Shown here: piece by piece, positions 1 to 16,395 of the stretch
Layout: every line of letters starts with the position of its first letter
Numbering within the stretch: position 1 is the stretch's first letter
Assembly (NCBI GenBank): GCA_012845835.1
Contig: JABAKD010000029.1
Location: 9,893,731-9,957,730, forward strand
Direction of reading: 5' to 3'
DNA: 64,000 bases
Source: Undaria pinnatifida
Lineage: Eukaryota; Sar; Phaeophyceae; Laminariales; Alariaceae
The notes under the pieces: model-generated
The model's database searches: none
The model's input: the letters and a program-made list of their open reading frames with translations, nothing else
What the model was told of the DNA's origin: nothing
Position numbers and translations under genes: made by a program

Positions 1-1141
1 CAGACGATGGCGCGAAATCTCCGCTGGCGTCTTCCTATCACACCACTCGCGGTAAAAAAAACGGAAACATGAAAAATGGCTCGCCCTTTTCGTCCCCGAA
101 GGCCGGATTACAGAGAGGCGTTTTTTTGGCGAAGACGGCCGGGAGATTAGGCGAGGGGGGGGGGGGAGAGGGGTTCGGGCGGTGGGGTGAGTCCCGGGTG
201 GGGAAGGAGCGCCGCCGCTTCTGTGGGAGCTGGAGGGGCTGGGCCGACGGTGGGGTCGCCCCAAGAAACGGCTTTGGTGTTGAATCGGAAGGTACGACGA
301 TTTGTTTTCGGGGGTTTCCTCGTGGTTTTTGTTGGCCGAAGCATGCCGGGATAAGGGTGCCCCTAAAGCTATGCTAAGGCTCCGCACCTACTCAAGCTCC
401 AATTCTTACCTTTCTAGCTCAAAAACACTGAACTGCGAGGGAATACACAATCGCAATAATCCGAAGATGAATGCAGAGTACCGCTTGGCCCAAAAACAGT
501 ACCACCCGATCGTCTATTTGCGGAGAGGGATCATAAGGGGTGGATGTATTGAGCCGGGTTAAGCCGTACCCTGGGGGGAACGCATGATGACCCCCCTCTT
601 TTGCCGTCAATAGCGTCCCTGTTTTGGTTTTTACAGTAACTAACACTGGTATATACAATACCTGGCAAGCCTCTTGTACGAAAGGCTCGTCCGTGCATGA
701 ACGAGCATGAGCAAGAAAGCACACAAACGAAAACAATGCGCCATAGTACGTTCGGGACATGCGATGCGAGGTTGTCTGCGGAGGAGGAGGAGGAGGAGGA
801 GGAGGAGGAAGGCAAGAAGCTGGGCTCCTGTTAGTCGGTCGTGCTGCCGTGTTTTTTTTCCTTCGCCCCACGGGACTAGGATAAGTTTTGGTGAAATATT
901 CCTGCACCTTTCCCCCCCCCCTGGCGTCAACACAATTACATCTGTAGCTTGGAGTCGGTTCTTCTTTGGCGGCAAGAGTATGGCAAAGTTTTGGCCGAAA
1001 CTTTTTCTGATCGACTGTCTCCCCAGATCAAGGGTACGCGCGGTAGAGGACCCACGTCTGGGGTCTTTTTCTTTTGCAGTGGCTCTTGCATATGCCCCCC
1101 CCGCGGTTTTAAGCCTTTTTGGTGCTGTTTTAATCCTTCTT
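1..1141. other. Unassigned start of window with a GGA microsatellite
   Basis: No recognisable gene. A GGA run lies at about 780-808 and G- or C-runs at about 158 and 907. Several frames are open across 100-400 on both strands, but they are proline/glycine-rich by composition and lack convincing splice context. Confidence 0.5.
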
Positions 1142-1220
1142 TAGAGCCCCCCAAACCCCTCCCTATACTAAATCCAAGTGATTTTGTCCCCAAAAACGGG
1201 TTTTTAGTCGCCAAGGCGTT
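1142..1220 (+). mobile_element. Family F element, copy 1
   Basis: About 80 bp running from AGAGCCCCCCAAACCCCTCC through CTATACTAAATCCAAGTGAT to AACGGGTTTTTAGTCGCC and AAGGCGTT. The same block recurs at 6571, 23722, 35981, 45387 and 55620, and in the 10 kb array. It has no coding potential. Confidence 0.75.
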
Positions 1221-2440
1221 AACTTTGCGATGTGAATCCGCAATAGAATGGTTAAGCTACGCTGCGGCCAAAACATCGCCTACAGTATTTTAGTCGGTGA
1301 GGTACGGTGTCACGCGTGCAAGTTGGCTCACACCTGGTGGTGAGAAAAGGAGGGTACCCCCCCCCCCCGCTCGACCGTCGGACGTGGCTACAAATATGTA
1401 CCCGTGTGGCACAACAACAGAGAGCAAGACTTACATAGGAGGAGATTGTGAAGTATACAAGGAGGAACGGGGTGCGTTAGAGGGGGAGATGAGGGAATTT
1501 GACGTGTGTGACATGAGGAAGAGTTCGGCAAGCTAGAGAGGGGCGAGAAAACGATAGCTATCCTAGGAGGTAGACGGTGCCCGCAGACGGCGAAACAGGA
1601 CGGGGATAGGACAAGCAAACAGCTTCTATGTAGTATACGTATATTGGAGGTGTCTCTGTCACGAGTAGGAACGGTGCTCCGACTCGAAGGGGATACGTGG
1701 TCAATGGTCAATGACTAAGGCAAGCAACAAATGAGTACGCCCCCCCCCCCCCTATCATGCCCCCCCCTTAACATGCCCCCCCTAACATGCCCCCCCCCTA
1801 CCGTAGCCTTGGTCCCTAGGTGAGTAAGGAGGCCTCTGCATCGTTGTGTTTTACGGTAGCATTCGACTCTACTCCTAGGCCGTGGGATTTTTTTCATCGT
1901 TTTTTCCGTTTTTGGCACATGTTCATTTTCTTTCCCCATCTTTTTTTTTCCGAGCGCTTCTTAAGCGAAGATCTCCGTTACCAAAACAAAAATTCTCCCC
2001 CCAAAAAGACGTAGTGCTGCTACCCACCTCTGCCGTCGCAGTTGCCTATCGTAGTGTCACAGTGCGGGTGGCATATTCCGGTGGCACTTTTGCAATAATG
2101 TGTATCGAGGCTCGTAACCTGAAACACTTGCGCGTCTAGATACACATCACTGTAAGAAGGTCTTGAGTCTCGACCTTTTGGTCGACTGGCACCACGCGAC
2201 GGCGTCCCTCTGAGTTCAGGTTGTGTGTAGCAAGAGTGACGGGCATCAGGCATCACCTCCCCCGCGGTCGCTGCATCCTTCCCTCTTCTTATACTTTAGT
2301 CAAAAAGCATGCACCCCGTATCGTAACAGTGATGATACTTGCTTTAGTCAGCATGCTGACACCTAGTTCGGCAACGGAGCTGTCACAAAAGCCTGTGATT
2401 CAGTCGGGGTTGTTTATACCCATCCTATTTGTTACAAAAA
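1221..2440. other. Unassigned, with poly-C end of family E and an H-type end
   Basis: GAGTAC followed by a C-run begins at about 1733, the characteristic family E end. At about 1797-1820 CCTACCGTAGCCTTGG resembles the terminal repeat of family H. I see no gene. Confidence 0.45.
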
Positions 2441-2443
2441 GTT

Positions 2444-2643
2444 AAAATACACTCCGGCTGTGAGATCAAAAGATTCCGTCAAAACTCATCTTTGTAAGTT
2501 GTGCGTGATAACTTCGATCGCGCGTATTACTGGGTGTGTGTCCTTATTTAGGATATAGGTCGGCGAAGACCCTTAGAACTAGCTTGTACCAGCGTCAACA
2601 GGGTGGTCTTCATCAATCTGTGCACGGAAACTATAAAATCCGT
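2444..2643 (-). mobile_element. Family C, 3' part (reverse)
   Basis: Starts with the reverse complement of the family C end (AAAATACACTCCGGCTGTGA) and continues through GATCGCGCGTATTAC, the GTCGGCGAAGAC segment and the CACGGAAACTATAAAATCC segment. It is diverged from the copies at 37-52 kb. Confidence 0.7.
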
Positions 2644-2937
2644 TCCTAGTTTAATGTCTTACGAGTCAACAGCATTTGTCCGTTTTTTTTGCGGCGCAAC
2701 TTCGTGACATGACAGGAGGGGCGGAGACTTCATCCCGGTCCCATCGTGGGAGGCGCTAACAAAACCACCGGCCCGCCTTTGGTCGTGTCCGTGCTCGGAC
2801 CAAACAGGTCTGATTAACATTGAATTACTAGAGCAGGGGCGCGGCCTAGTTGAGCCTACAGATACAGAGAATCGTGCATCGTACAGTATTAATAGCATTA
2901 ACGCATTCCTACCTGTATTGTGAACATAGTAGCGAAA

Positions 2938-3036
2938 ACAACTGAGTTGAATCGACACACGACGCGTATGAAAATACGTGGGAAGCGTGGTGAGCTAAAG
3001 CTTTATTTTTCCCCGTCCGCCGGAGGATAAGAAGAA
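2938..3036 (+). mobile_element. Family B retroposon, 5'-truncated
   Basis: Contains the last half of family B: TTGAATCGACACACGACGCG, then GTGGTGAGCTAAAGC, then CCGTCCGCCGGAGGATAA, followed by an A/G-rich tail. Confidence 0.7.
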
Positions 3037-3059
3037 GAAGAAAAAAAAAGAAAAGAAGT

Positions 3060-3720
3060 AGGTCTTCTTGTATCTCTTCCAGGATGAAGAAATTGGCATA
3101 GACACTGGATGCGCTTCATGTCGATGGGCAGAAACGATCGTTTTTTGCTGTGCAAAAACGTTCCTCCTCCCAAAGAAACGATTTAGATTAAAAACAAAAA
3201 AACGAAAAGTAAGTGCTAAACCTGATGCACAAACAAAACCCATGGGCTTTAGTTTGGGTCGTATACCAAAAAAAATAAGGTGTATTACACAAACGACAAC
3301 GATAAAAAAGAATGTCACGATTTTTGGCTTGAAAATCCCTCCGCCCAAAAAAAGACGATTTTGATTTAAAAAAAACGAAAGTTAGTTGACGAACCTGATT
3401 CGAAAACAAACCCATGGGGTTTAGCTTTTTTTATGATCGTATGCTGAACAAAACAAAAAAAAAACGTTTTTTTTTTGCAAAAAAACGGAAGATGATGAAA
3501 AAAAATCTTACGACTTTGGGAGATAGAAGTAAAAAAGAAAGAGTAAAAGAAGTGCTATTAATTATAAAAAAAAAGCCTGATGCACAAACGAACCCATGGG
3601 TTTTAGTTTAGGTCGTATACTGAACGAAAAAAAGACGTTACGCAAACGAATTGCAAAGAACGAAAATGATGAATAATAAAAAATAAAATCTTACGATTGC
3701 GGGGTTAAGGAGCCAGCCCC
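3060..3720. repeat. A-rich degenerate direct repeats, about 175-180 bp period
   Basis: CCTGATGCACAAAC with a following CCCATGGG appears at about 3221, 3394 (as CCTGATTCGAAAAC) and 3576, each followed by TTTAG and a GTCGTAT or similar segment and flanked by A-runs. No gene is supported. Confidence 0.6.
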
Positions 3721-3751
3721 GCTCGTTCAGGAAACAATTCAGCAGAAAAAA

Positions 3752-3940
3752 TGCTGCGATAGAGGTATTAATATGTACCTTTTTTTTTTCTGGGCGACGC
3801 GTGCTACGATAGAGGTATTAAGGTGTACCTTTTTTGTCTGGGTGGCGCGTGCTACGCTAGAGGTATTAAGGTGTACCTGTTTTTGTCTGGGCGACGCCTG
3901 CTACGATAGAGGTATTATGGTGTACCTTTTTTTGTCTTAA
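3752..3940 (+). repeat. Tandem repeat of the family D end, 48-50 bp unit, four copies
   Basis: AGAGGTATTA recurs at 3761, 3811, 3859 and 3908. Each unit has CTACGATAGAGGTATTA, then TGTACC, a T-run and TCTGGGCGACGC. CTACGATAGAGGT is the terminal inverted repeat of family D, so the array grew from an element end. Confidence 0.85.
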
Positions 3941-4079
3941 AGGCTTTCTTACCCGAAAATCGTCGAGGAAAAAAAAAGTCATTTTATTGCGTGATTGTAG
4001 TTTGTTTTTTCGTCCGGTGGGGCACGTTTCATGTTTCTCCAAATCGGTCTTCGGGAGAGGTCTTCAGCTCCCAAAATTG

Positions 4080-4620
4080 AGGAAACCTCAGAAAACAAAG
4101 TGGTGTATCTAAAGCTGTCTTAGCACGCGTCCTGCCCCCTCCTGTATTGTCGCGTGCGTCTCACACGCTCACGCCAACACACGGCCTCCGCGCCCAGCGG
4201 ATTCGCCGCACAGAGCAAGTTTGGTGGCATACCCTGCCTTCCGAGCAGAGGCGCCCGATGTTGGCAATCCTTGGCTACGGCGGGGAAGATCACTTTTTTT
4301 GTAGGCGTTTTTTAGGGGTGGTTCGGGGCCACTCGCGCGAGTGACCCCCCCCCTGTTATTTTGCGGTCGTGAGTTTTCATGTGCTTGTGTTGGGAATCTT
4401 TGCGAAATGAGTCTGCAAAGCAAGACCTACCCACGTTGCGCCAAACAAGCCTCTCGCCTAATCGTGTTTTTTTTATTTTTTCCTGCCGGTGAGGTACAGG
4501 GAGAGTCGCTCTTGCGAGTGGTTGCTCAATACCTTGCAGTGAAAAAAAGGGGGGGGGGGGGGCCATGTACCCCCCCCCTCCCCCCTACCCCCAGCCTTGG
4601 TCCAAAGGTTGCTTCATTGC
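4080..4620. mobile_element. Family H-like remnants
   Basis: Contains the palindrome CACTCGCGCGAGTG followed by a C-run at about 4330, and an end CTACCCCCAGCCTTGGTCC near 4585-4606, both family H hallmarks. The internal part differs from the better copy at 17351. Several frames are open here, but none looks like a gene. Confidence 0.5.
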
Positions 4621-4724
4621 CGTCACCTCACCGTACTCTGTCGAGCTGACGGACGCGTCATCCTAGACCCGCCTGATCGCCCCAAAAACACGCAGAAAAA
4701 CGTTTTGCGCTCTCGCTTGCACAG

Positions 4725-9943
<5,219 letters not shown>

Positions 9944-10007
9944 GAGATTGGAATCGCGCTAAGACAAGCATGTAGCCGTTCTAATTTCTTTTTCTCTTTT
10001 TTTGCGC

Positions 10008-10560
10008 AATATGCATGATGCGGTAGAGTTGAAACCGGTATTGTTTCTGAGACGCCTTCCTTACTTACTTAACGCCAATCCTACTGGAAACCCCTTTGTG
10101 GGGACAAAATTTACTTGGGAAATGTATCGGGTCAAATATGCATGCTGCGGTAGAGGTGCGACCGATCTTTTTTCTGTGACGCCTTCCTTATTTACTCAAC
10201 GCCAATCCTACTGGAAACCCCTTTTGTGGGGACAAAACTTACTTGGGAATAGTATAGGACCATATACGCATGCTGAGGGAGAGGTGAGAGCGATCTTTTT
10301 ACTGTGACGCCTGCCTTACTTGACGCCAATCCTACTGGAAACCCCTCTTGTGGGGACAAAACTTACTTGGGAATAGTATAGAGCCAAATATGCATGCTGC
10401 GGTAGAGGTGCGACCGATCTTTTTTCTGTGACGCCTTCCTTACTTACTTGACGCCAATCCTACTGGAAACCCCTATTGTGGGGACAAAACTTACTTGGGA
10501 ATAGTATAGAGACAAACACGCATGTTGCAGGGCGGAGCGCCCCGCCAGGATACATGCTAC
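10008..10560 (+). repeat. Satellite-like array, about 127-bp unit, four units plus partial ends
   Basis: TACTGGAAACCCC recurs at 10082, 10209, 10333 and 10461 (spacing 127, 124, 128). Each unit has a reverse family F segment (TGGGGACAAAACTTACTTGG) and then the family D end (GCTGCGGTAGAGGTGCGACC). It begins about 60 bp after the phosphatase stop codon. Confidence 0.9.
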
Positions 10561-10732
10561 GGTGTGGCGAGCGATTCCCACCTGTCAGACGGATCACCAC
10601 CAATCAATCCCCACATGATGGGTTGCTAGCCGGTTGTTTTACGCGTTTGTGTGTAGTGGACTTCCACTTATGTTTTGTTTATAGTCATACGAAGCGTGCG
10701 ATGGACGAAAACTCTCCAGGATTACATGCGAA

Positions 10733-10990
<258 letters not shown>

Positions 10991-11213
10991 ACAACAAAAC
11001 CACCAGAACCTCCCCCTCGTTGCCGTCCAATCGATGCTTTTCGTTGCATGCTTGGCGTCACCCTAACAACCAAGGTTAAGCTTTTCCGGGCGTCTTCTGT
11101 CAGCCGAGACGGAGACAGCGTCTGGAGCTTCTACCGATGGAACGAGATCAAGCACAGCGTTCCCCACTATGATGCAGGGCCGCGGCGGGCCTGCGGTTGC
11201 ATCGTTGGGTAGA

Positions 11214-11460
11214 TAGTAAATATGTCGTCGGCTGACGGCACTCTTGCCTCTTGACTGACGTGACGGACAGCCGTCAAGGAACTCCACGCGATAAAAATAA
11301 TATATTAAGCACCAAGTACGTCGGTTGACGGCACTCTTGCCCCTTGACTGACGTGACGGACAGCCGTCAAGGAACTCAACACACTAAAACTAGTATGATA
11401 AGTCCAAAGACGCCTTGACGGGTCCAAGATAGACCGTCAACCGGCATCTTTGGCGGATAG
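11214..11460. mobile_element. Cluster of GTTGACGG-ended elements
   Basis: A block of about 60 bp with GACGGCACTCTTGCC and GACTGACGTGACGGACAGCC occurs at 11228 and again at 11321 (offset 93). Next to it CCAAAGACGCCTTGACGG (11404) and CCGTCAACCGGCATCTTTGG (11433) form an inverted pair whose ends resemble those of the 56323 element. Confidence 0.65.
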
Positions 11461-12414
11461 ACATCACAAAGCTTTTTAAGTTTGTCAGTTGGCCCCGTTT
11501 CGAGCATTAGTATGGATTACGCTTGCCATCCGACAATGCATGTACAGTATGCGCAATGTGAGTTTCAACGTCGACCACTCGTAATATTCCCTAAGAAAGA
11601 AAGCCTTGAAAACTAAATGAAACCTATTGCAGCAGTACTGGGGCAATGCGTCCTGCCGACGACGCTAGTGTGGTAGTATTGGGGGCGGTATGGACCTGTA
11701 GGCACCGACTACGGCTGCTGTTGCTATGCAGGGATGCCTCTGACTCTCTTGTAATGGCCATTCACACGAGCGTTGCTTAGGATGTTTACATATCTCTGAT
11801 TTTAGCTGCTTGCTGTCCACCGGATACCTCCTGACGACAGAAGGGAGAAGGGGCGGAGCCGATCGTTCAGGCAGGCGATAGCCGATCGTTCAGGCAGGCG
11901 ATAACGCCTGCCAACTACGAAGGGGAAAGGGGTTGAAGTTTTTGTCGGGGCCGGTAGCATTACCCTGTAGGGTATGGCCTGTAAGGAGGATGACCTAGCA
12001 CCGGCGGGCTCAAAACGGGAAGCAAGCGATGGAGAGAGTCCGTGGGAAATCGCAATTAATCTGGTGGGTTCATGCTTTCCATAGTGCTTTTCTAAAAACC
12101 AAAATCTACGTGATGTTTTTTTCTTGGCTGGATTGGGTAGACGAATGAATCAACTGAATTGACCGTGTTGAGGCTTGAGAGAGAAGGACAAATTGACGGC
12201 GAACGTCCACCGTAAACAAAAAAAATCGGGTTTGGGGGTATTTAACCCATCACCAACTCCTAAAGCTATCTCGCCGTCTGACTCCAAGTGTTTTGTCTCG
12301 ATGTTGGGACTGCGTTGGTAAAAGGGTCAAGTGAGGAACCTCGTAAAAAAAAAATGTGCACGGATGCCGTCCACGGCGTACACAGCAAGCGTCTACTTTA
12401 TTTTTTTGTTATTT
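11461..12414. other. Unassigned; one 23-bp tandem duplication
   Basis: No gene or repeat family recognised. GCCGATCGTTCAGGCAGGCG followed by ATA is duplicated head to tail at about 11857 and 11880. Confidence 0.5.
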
Positions 12415-12495
12415 TTTTTCTTCAACCCTCCGGCGGGTGGGGAGAAAAGTTCTTGTTTTTTTCATACCCGTCGTGTTGCCATTTTTAACTCGATT
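12415..12495 (-). mobile_element. Family B 3' fragment (reverse)
   Basis: CAACCCTCCGGCGGGTGGGG and CATACCCGTCGTGTTGCC resemble the reverse complement of the family B end. Diverged and short. Confidence 0.5.
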
Positions 12496-13290
12496 ATCAT
12501 GTTGTGTGTTTTTGCCCTCCGACCATACAGCGTAGATGCCGTTCCGATATAAATCGAGTATCCTTCAATAAAGCAGTGGTATCTCGTATGACCTTCTGAC
12601 AACCATTTCCCCACTTCCTGTCCCCACATGTTCTCGTTCTATCCCCCTGCTTCATTTCCCTACATCTGTCCGTTCTAGCTACTAGTCTACCCTAATCCTC
12701 ATCAAAAATTGTGCATTCACAATCCAGCGCTAGGTGGCGTGTCCCTCAGTTGCCGTGGTAAAGCTTGCGCGAGCTGTCCCCACCCGCAGTCACCGCTACT
12801 ACTCCAGCAGCGCAAGTAGCCCAGCCCATTTCTGCCTGACAGGAATCCTTAATATCCTCAATTCAGGAGCTTGCCACTATACCATGTCCATGTGTGTGCA
12901 TTTTGTTAAGGCATGAGAGGTAGTAGACGAACGGTCTGGTGATATCAACAATACCCTATTTCACCTTAAAATGGCGTCGTCGGCAAGGACACGAAGCCAT
13001 AGTGATTTGGTTTAACCTTTTTTCTAGCATTCCAACGGACCATAATATAGAATACCCTATAATTCCTTAAAATGGTGTCGTCGACAGCACACGAACCCAT
13101 GCACTGTGATCTGGTCAACGTTTTACTAAAACGGCAGACAAACGGGCAAATATGCCCTCCTTTGCTTTAAAACGATGTCATCGTTACGACACAAACCTGC
13201 GCGTAAAAAAACGCAAATGGGCTCGTGTCCTACCAACAACAATATTCTTTTTTGTTACGGTAAAAATTAAACAAGGAGGCTTTCCACGCG
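12496..13290. other. Unassigned, with two diverged AATGGYGTCGTCG repeats
   Basis: AAAATGGCGTCGTCGGCAAG near 12969 and AAAATGGTGTCGTCGACAGC near 13070, each followed by a GATYTGGT segment, are a direct repeat that also resembles the tRNA-like relic at 5900. I see no gene. Confidence 0.45.
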
Positions 13291-13520
13291 GGTCGTGTGA
13301 CCCGGCCCCGCAGGTCGGGTCAGGAGGTGTTGGTTAAGTCTCACGGGTCGAGTAGGGTTGGGTCAGGAGGTGTTGGGTAAGTCTCACGGGTTGAGTAGGG
13401 TTGAGTCAAGAGCTTTTTTCGAAACATACACGGGGTCGGGCCCGGTTCACACTGATGATCCGATCCCACTCGCGAGAAATGATCCACCCGACCCTGCTGA
13501 GCAAAGCCGGTCTCCTGCAC
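13290..13520 (+). repeat. GGGTCGGGTCAGGAGGTGTT-type minisatellite, locus 1
   Basis: Degenerate units with GGGTCAGGAGGTGTTGG followed by TAAGTCTCACGGGT are repeated at least twice. Related units, partly collapsed to pentamers, occur near 44880-45125 and 59640-59995. Confidence 0.75.
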
Positions 13521-13539
13521 AATTTTTTTTTTCCCGTGG

Positions 13540-13745
13540 AAGCTCATGGAAGTTTCCACGGAAGCTCCCACCCGCTTCCATGGAAGCTTCCACGGAAGCG
13601 ATGGAAGGAAGCTTCCACAGAAGCAATGGAAGCTTCCACCCGCTTCCATGGAAACTTCCACGGAAGCGATAGAAGAAGCTTCCACAGAAGCAATGGAAGC
13701 TTCCACCGCTTCCAGGCAAGCTTCCATGAACTTCCACGGAAAGCG
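13540..13745 (+). repeat. GAAGCTTCCACNG-type tandem repeat with internal palindromes
   Basis: Repeats of CTTCCACGGAAGC, GGAAGCTTCCAC and CGCTTCCATGGAAGC with variable spacers. The units contain palindromes, so strong hairpins are expected. Open frames are seen in all phases but reflect the repeat. Confidence 0.9.
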
Positions 13746-14734
13746 CGAAAATGCCATGACAATTGGCCCAGGTACGCAACTAGAATCATGCAAAAAAATG
13801 AACTTTTACCGAACCTTTGGGGTTGAGGAGCACGGCCACTCATAAAACATTCCAGACGGAAAGTGTTACCTCTATTGATTCGGTGGCTTGACGGGCCGCC
13901 TTACTTTTGGCTCACCTTGCCACCGGGAGAGTTTCGTAGTGTCCAGTGATCAGACTCCAGTCGTACCTTTCCTTTCTTCCGACTCGCAATCCATCCATCA
14001 TCAGATTGTTCCGAGACTTCACACTTCCATCGAAGTCACATCGTTGAATGTCACAAGCGCGTGAGATCACAGATAACAGTTGATGCGGATGTACATGCAC
14101 ACAAGGGAACCGCAGTGTTCGTGCACATATGTGAACAGCGGTTTGCCGTTGTAGTTTGATCAGGATTTTAACTGTCTTTCTCCATTGGGGTGTTTAGAGA
14201 CTGAGCCGTGAGGTACAGCTGCAACTCCAGGCTTATCTTCCGATGATGCGGTTTTGCACCAAACTTCTTGGAAAGCGTTATTGCCACACTGACAGTTTCA
14301 ATTTCACCGCCCAGACAAAACGATTTTCCCAGCCCACATAACTACCCGTCACTGTTCTGCGCCCGATGAAGCCACGACCGTAAAGCCATGGACATGACCC
14401 ACCGTACTTTTTATGTCCCACATCGTCCGCCGCCGTAACACTGTCGTAGCACGCGTGCCATACAAGGGGTATGGTAGAAATTAGGACCCACGGTATGATA
14501 CACACAAAAAAAAAACGATTTTATTGAAATGTTCTAACAACGTCAGCTGTGACATCGACAATTTTGGGTTCGATATACTCATCTTTGCAAGCTGCGTAAT
14601 GCACCCGTTTATTCCGCTTTTTTTTGCCCTCGTAGCCATTTTTTTTTGTTTTTTGGTCCTGATCACTAGGTTCCGCCCTGTAATAGCCCGTTATACCACT
14701 GGCAAAAAAAAAAAAGTCAACCAATGTCCTACGA
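13746..14734. other. Unassigned, with one family C-like fragment
   Basis: GTCAGCTGTGACATCGAC and CTCATCTTTGCAAGCTGCG near 14540-14600 match the reverse family C end. Otherwise I see nothing. Confidence 0.45.
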
Positions 14735-15420
14735 CGCTTGCTACGTAGGGTATAGAGGTAGCACTTTGGCCGTGAAACGGTTTCACAAGTGATTGACGCG
14801 GCTCCTGGACTCAAAATCGTCGGAATTTCGCTTCCCCCCCTTTTTTTTTGTAACTTTCGTTGGATGCCGCGGCCATGGGGTTGTTTCATCTGGCAGCACC
14901 TTTTGTTTTCCACCCACCCAAGTCAGGTTTGGGAGACGTACAGAGTCGTCCAACAGTAGGGGTCGCACTTCGTGGGCCAAACGTTACGTTTCTGACCGGT
15001 TGAGCTCAATCAAGCGTGGAACTATCCGTTACAGTAGAACGATAGCGTTACAAAATAACGATTTTTGTTGGGACACTGCGACATAGAAACGCTGGTCGGG
15101 TGGTGCGAACGAACGCCTTCGAAGTCGTGTTTTCAGGTGACGTATCGAGCTTCCTCGTGGTAGGAGTGATGGGACTGATGCTGCACCCCTAGCGCGGGAT
15201 GGATGGATGGATGGCTCAACTGTTGCTTTGTTTATACACCGAGGCCATGGGTTTGCTCAAAATCGCGTGGCGTTTTTCGGCCAAGGCGAAAATGATTATT
15301 TTTGGTGGAGAAGTGCAGAGCTCCGTCAAGAGGTTAGGAGCCTCGGGAGGAAAAAAAAAAAAACGTGCACCTCTACCGAAGCATTGTGTCGGAACACCGT
15401 AGCAAGCGTCATTTCGGTTG
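14735..15420 (+). mobile_element. Family D element carrying a family O insert
   Basis: The left end is GCTTGCTACGTAGGGTATAG with AGGTAGCA and the right end TGCACCTCTACCGAAGC. The left D body is present up to about 14950, then family O (14970-15200: CCAAACGTTACGTTTCTGACC, CAAGCGTGGAACTATCCG, TCGTGGTAGGAGT, TAGCGCGGGATGG), then the D tail. This is a nested arrangement. Confidence 0.65.
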
Positions 15421-15920
15421 ACGAGCCCCGTCGTTTTTGTTTTTCTTCTCGGCCCAAAAAATAGCGTTACATTGATCGTAGCACACGCCCAATTCAGCGT
15501 TGGTGGCTGAGGGCTATATCGTCACTTCCCGCCATTGGCCTGGCCTGGTCGACTTTTTTTGGGGCGCTTGAAAGCATGGTTCCTTCTCTGTTTTTTCGTC
15601 GCTGTTTGAGCCAACAGGGCTAAGCCGACGCCAACTTCTCGGCTCATGAAAATAAATGTTTCGGAACGAGCGCATTTTTCTTCGTCTTTTTTTTTGCGAT
15701 TCTTATGCTCCCCCACAACGTATCGCTTGCCTTCTACACTGCCTACTAGTTTGATTGCCGCCACGCTTTAAGGACAACTTCCCGAGGTCTCATCGTTCAA
15801 CCCGAAACCCAACGCGCCCACAATCGGCACCCCACTTTACTGAAAATAGCTCGACTTTTTTTCCCCGTGGAAGGATGGTGGCTGAAATCTCCCTCCCGGC
15901 GCCTTGTTCATTTCATGCCA
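15421..15920. other. Unassigned
   Basis: No repeat family or gene recognised. Several short frames are open. Confidence 0.4.
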
Positions 15921-15926
15921 CCACAA

Positions 15927-16039
15927 GTCTTACTCCGAGAGCAAGCTGCCAACTCCAAGCATCTGAATCGTGTGGATCACCGCTAGCGCCATCGCTACGC
16001 CGGTCACTACTCCCGTCAACTCCACGCATGAAAATCTGA
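15927..16039 (-). CDS. Possible terminal exon (weak)
   Basis: On the minus strand an acceptor TCAACCTCAG is followed by an open stretch. One frame gives a hydrophobic segment (about 27 residues, LTGVVTGVAMALAVIHTIQM and on) and stops at a TAA near 15926. A second frame is polar and ends just after. The hydrophobic frame could be a membrane segment. It lies downstream of the polyQ open frame on the same strand, but no joint model can be made. Not recognised. Confidence 0.25.
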
Positions 16040-16079
16040 GGTTGATCAAAACACAGGGACGACACCGTCCTGCGCAGAA

Positions 16080-16345
16080 CGAGCAACCTCAACAATCCCC
16101 CCCCCCCCCCCCCCTCCTCCCTCCATTTTCTAAATATCCCACGGCGGTTGGTCCTTGGCGTGAGCTCATTCGACTTCCCCCCTGCATGCAAGCAATGTCT
16201 GCCTGGTCGGCGAAATCCCGACGTGCTCCATCCCGGCTCTGGGGGCCACGGCGGTGTAAAGACCGCGGCCGTGATAACGCGCGCATCCCCTCCCCCTCTG
16301 CATGCCCTAAACAACCCGCAACGGTAGGTCCTTGGCACGGAGCAT
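16080..16345 (+). mobile_element. Family E element with poly-C
   Basis: Contains a C-run at 16099-16116, AAGCAATGTCTGCCTGGTCG and CCCGACGTGCTCCATCCCGG, the family E core. Confidence 0.65.
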
Positions 16346-16395
16346 GAGACGACACACTGACTGCGCTCAAGAGGAGGTAAGGGGGGGTGGGGTTG

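Noticed and set aside
3068-3420. Lys/Phe-rich frames on both strands
   Set aside because: They arise from A-runs in the degenerate direct repeats.
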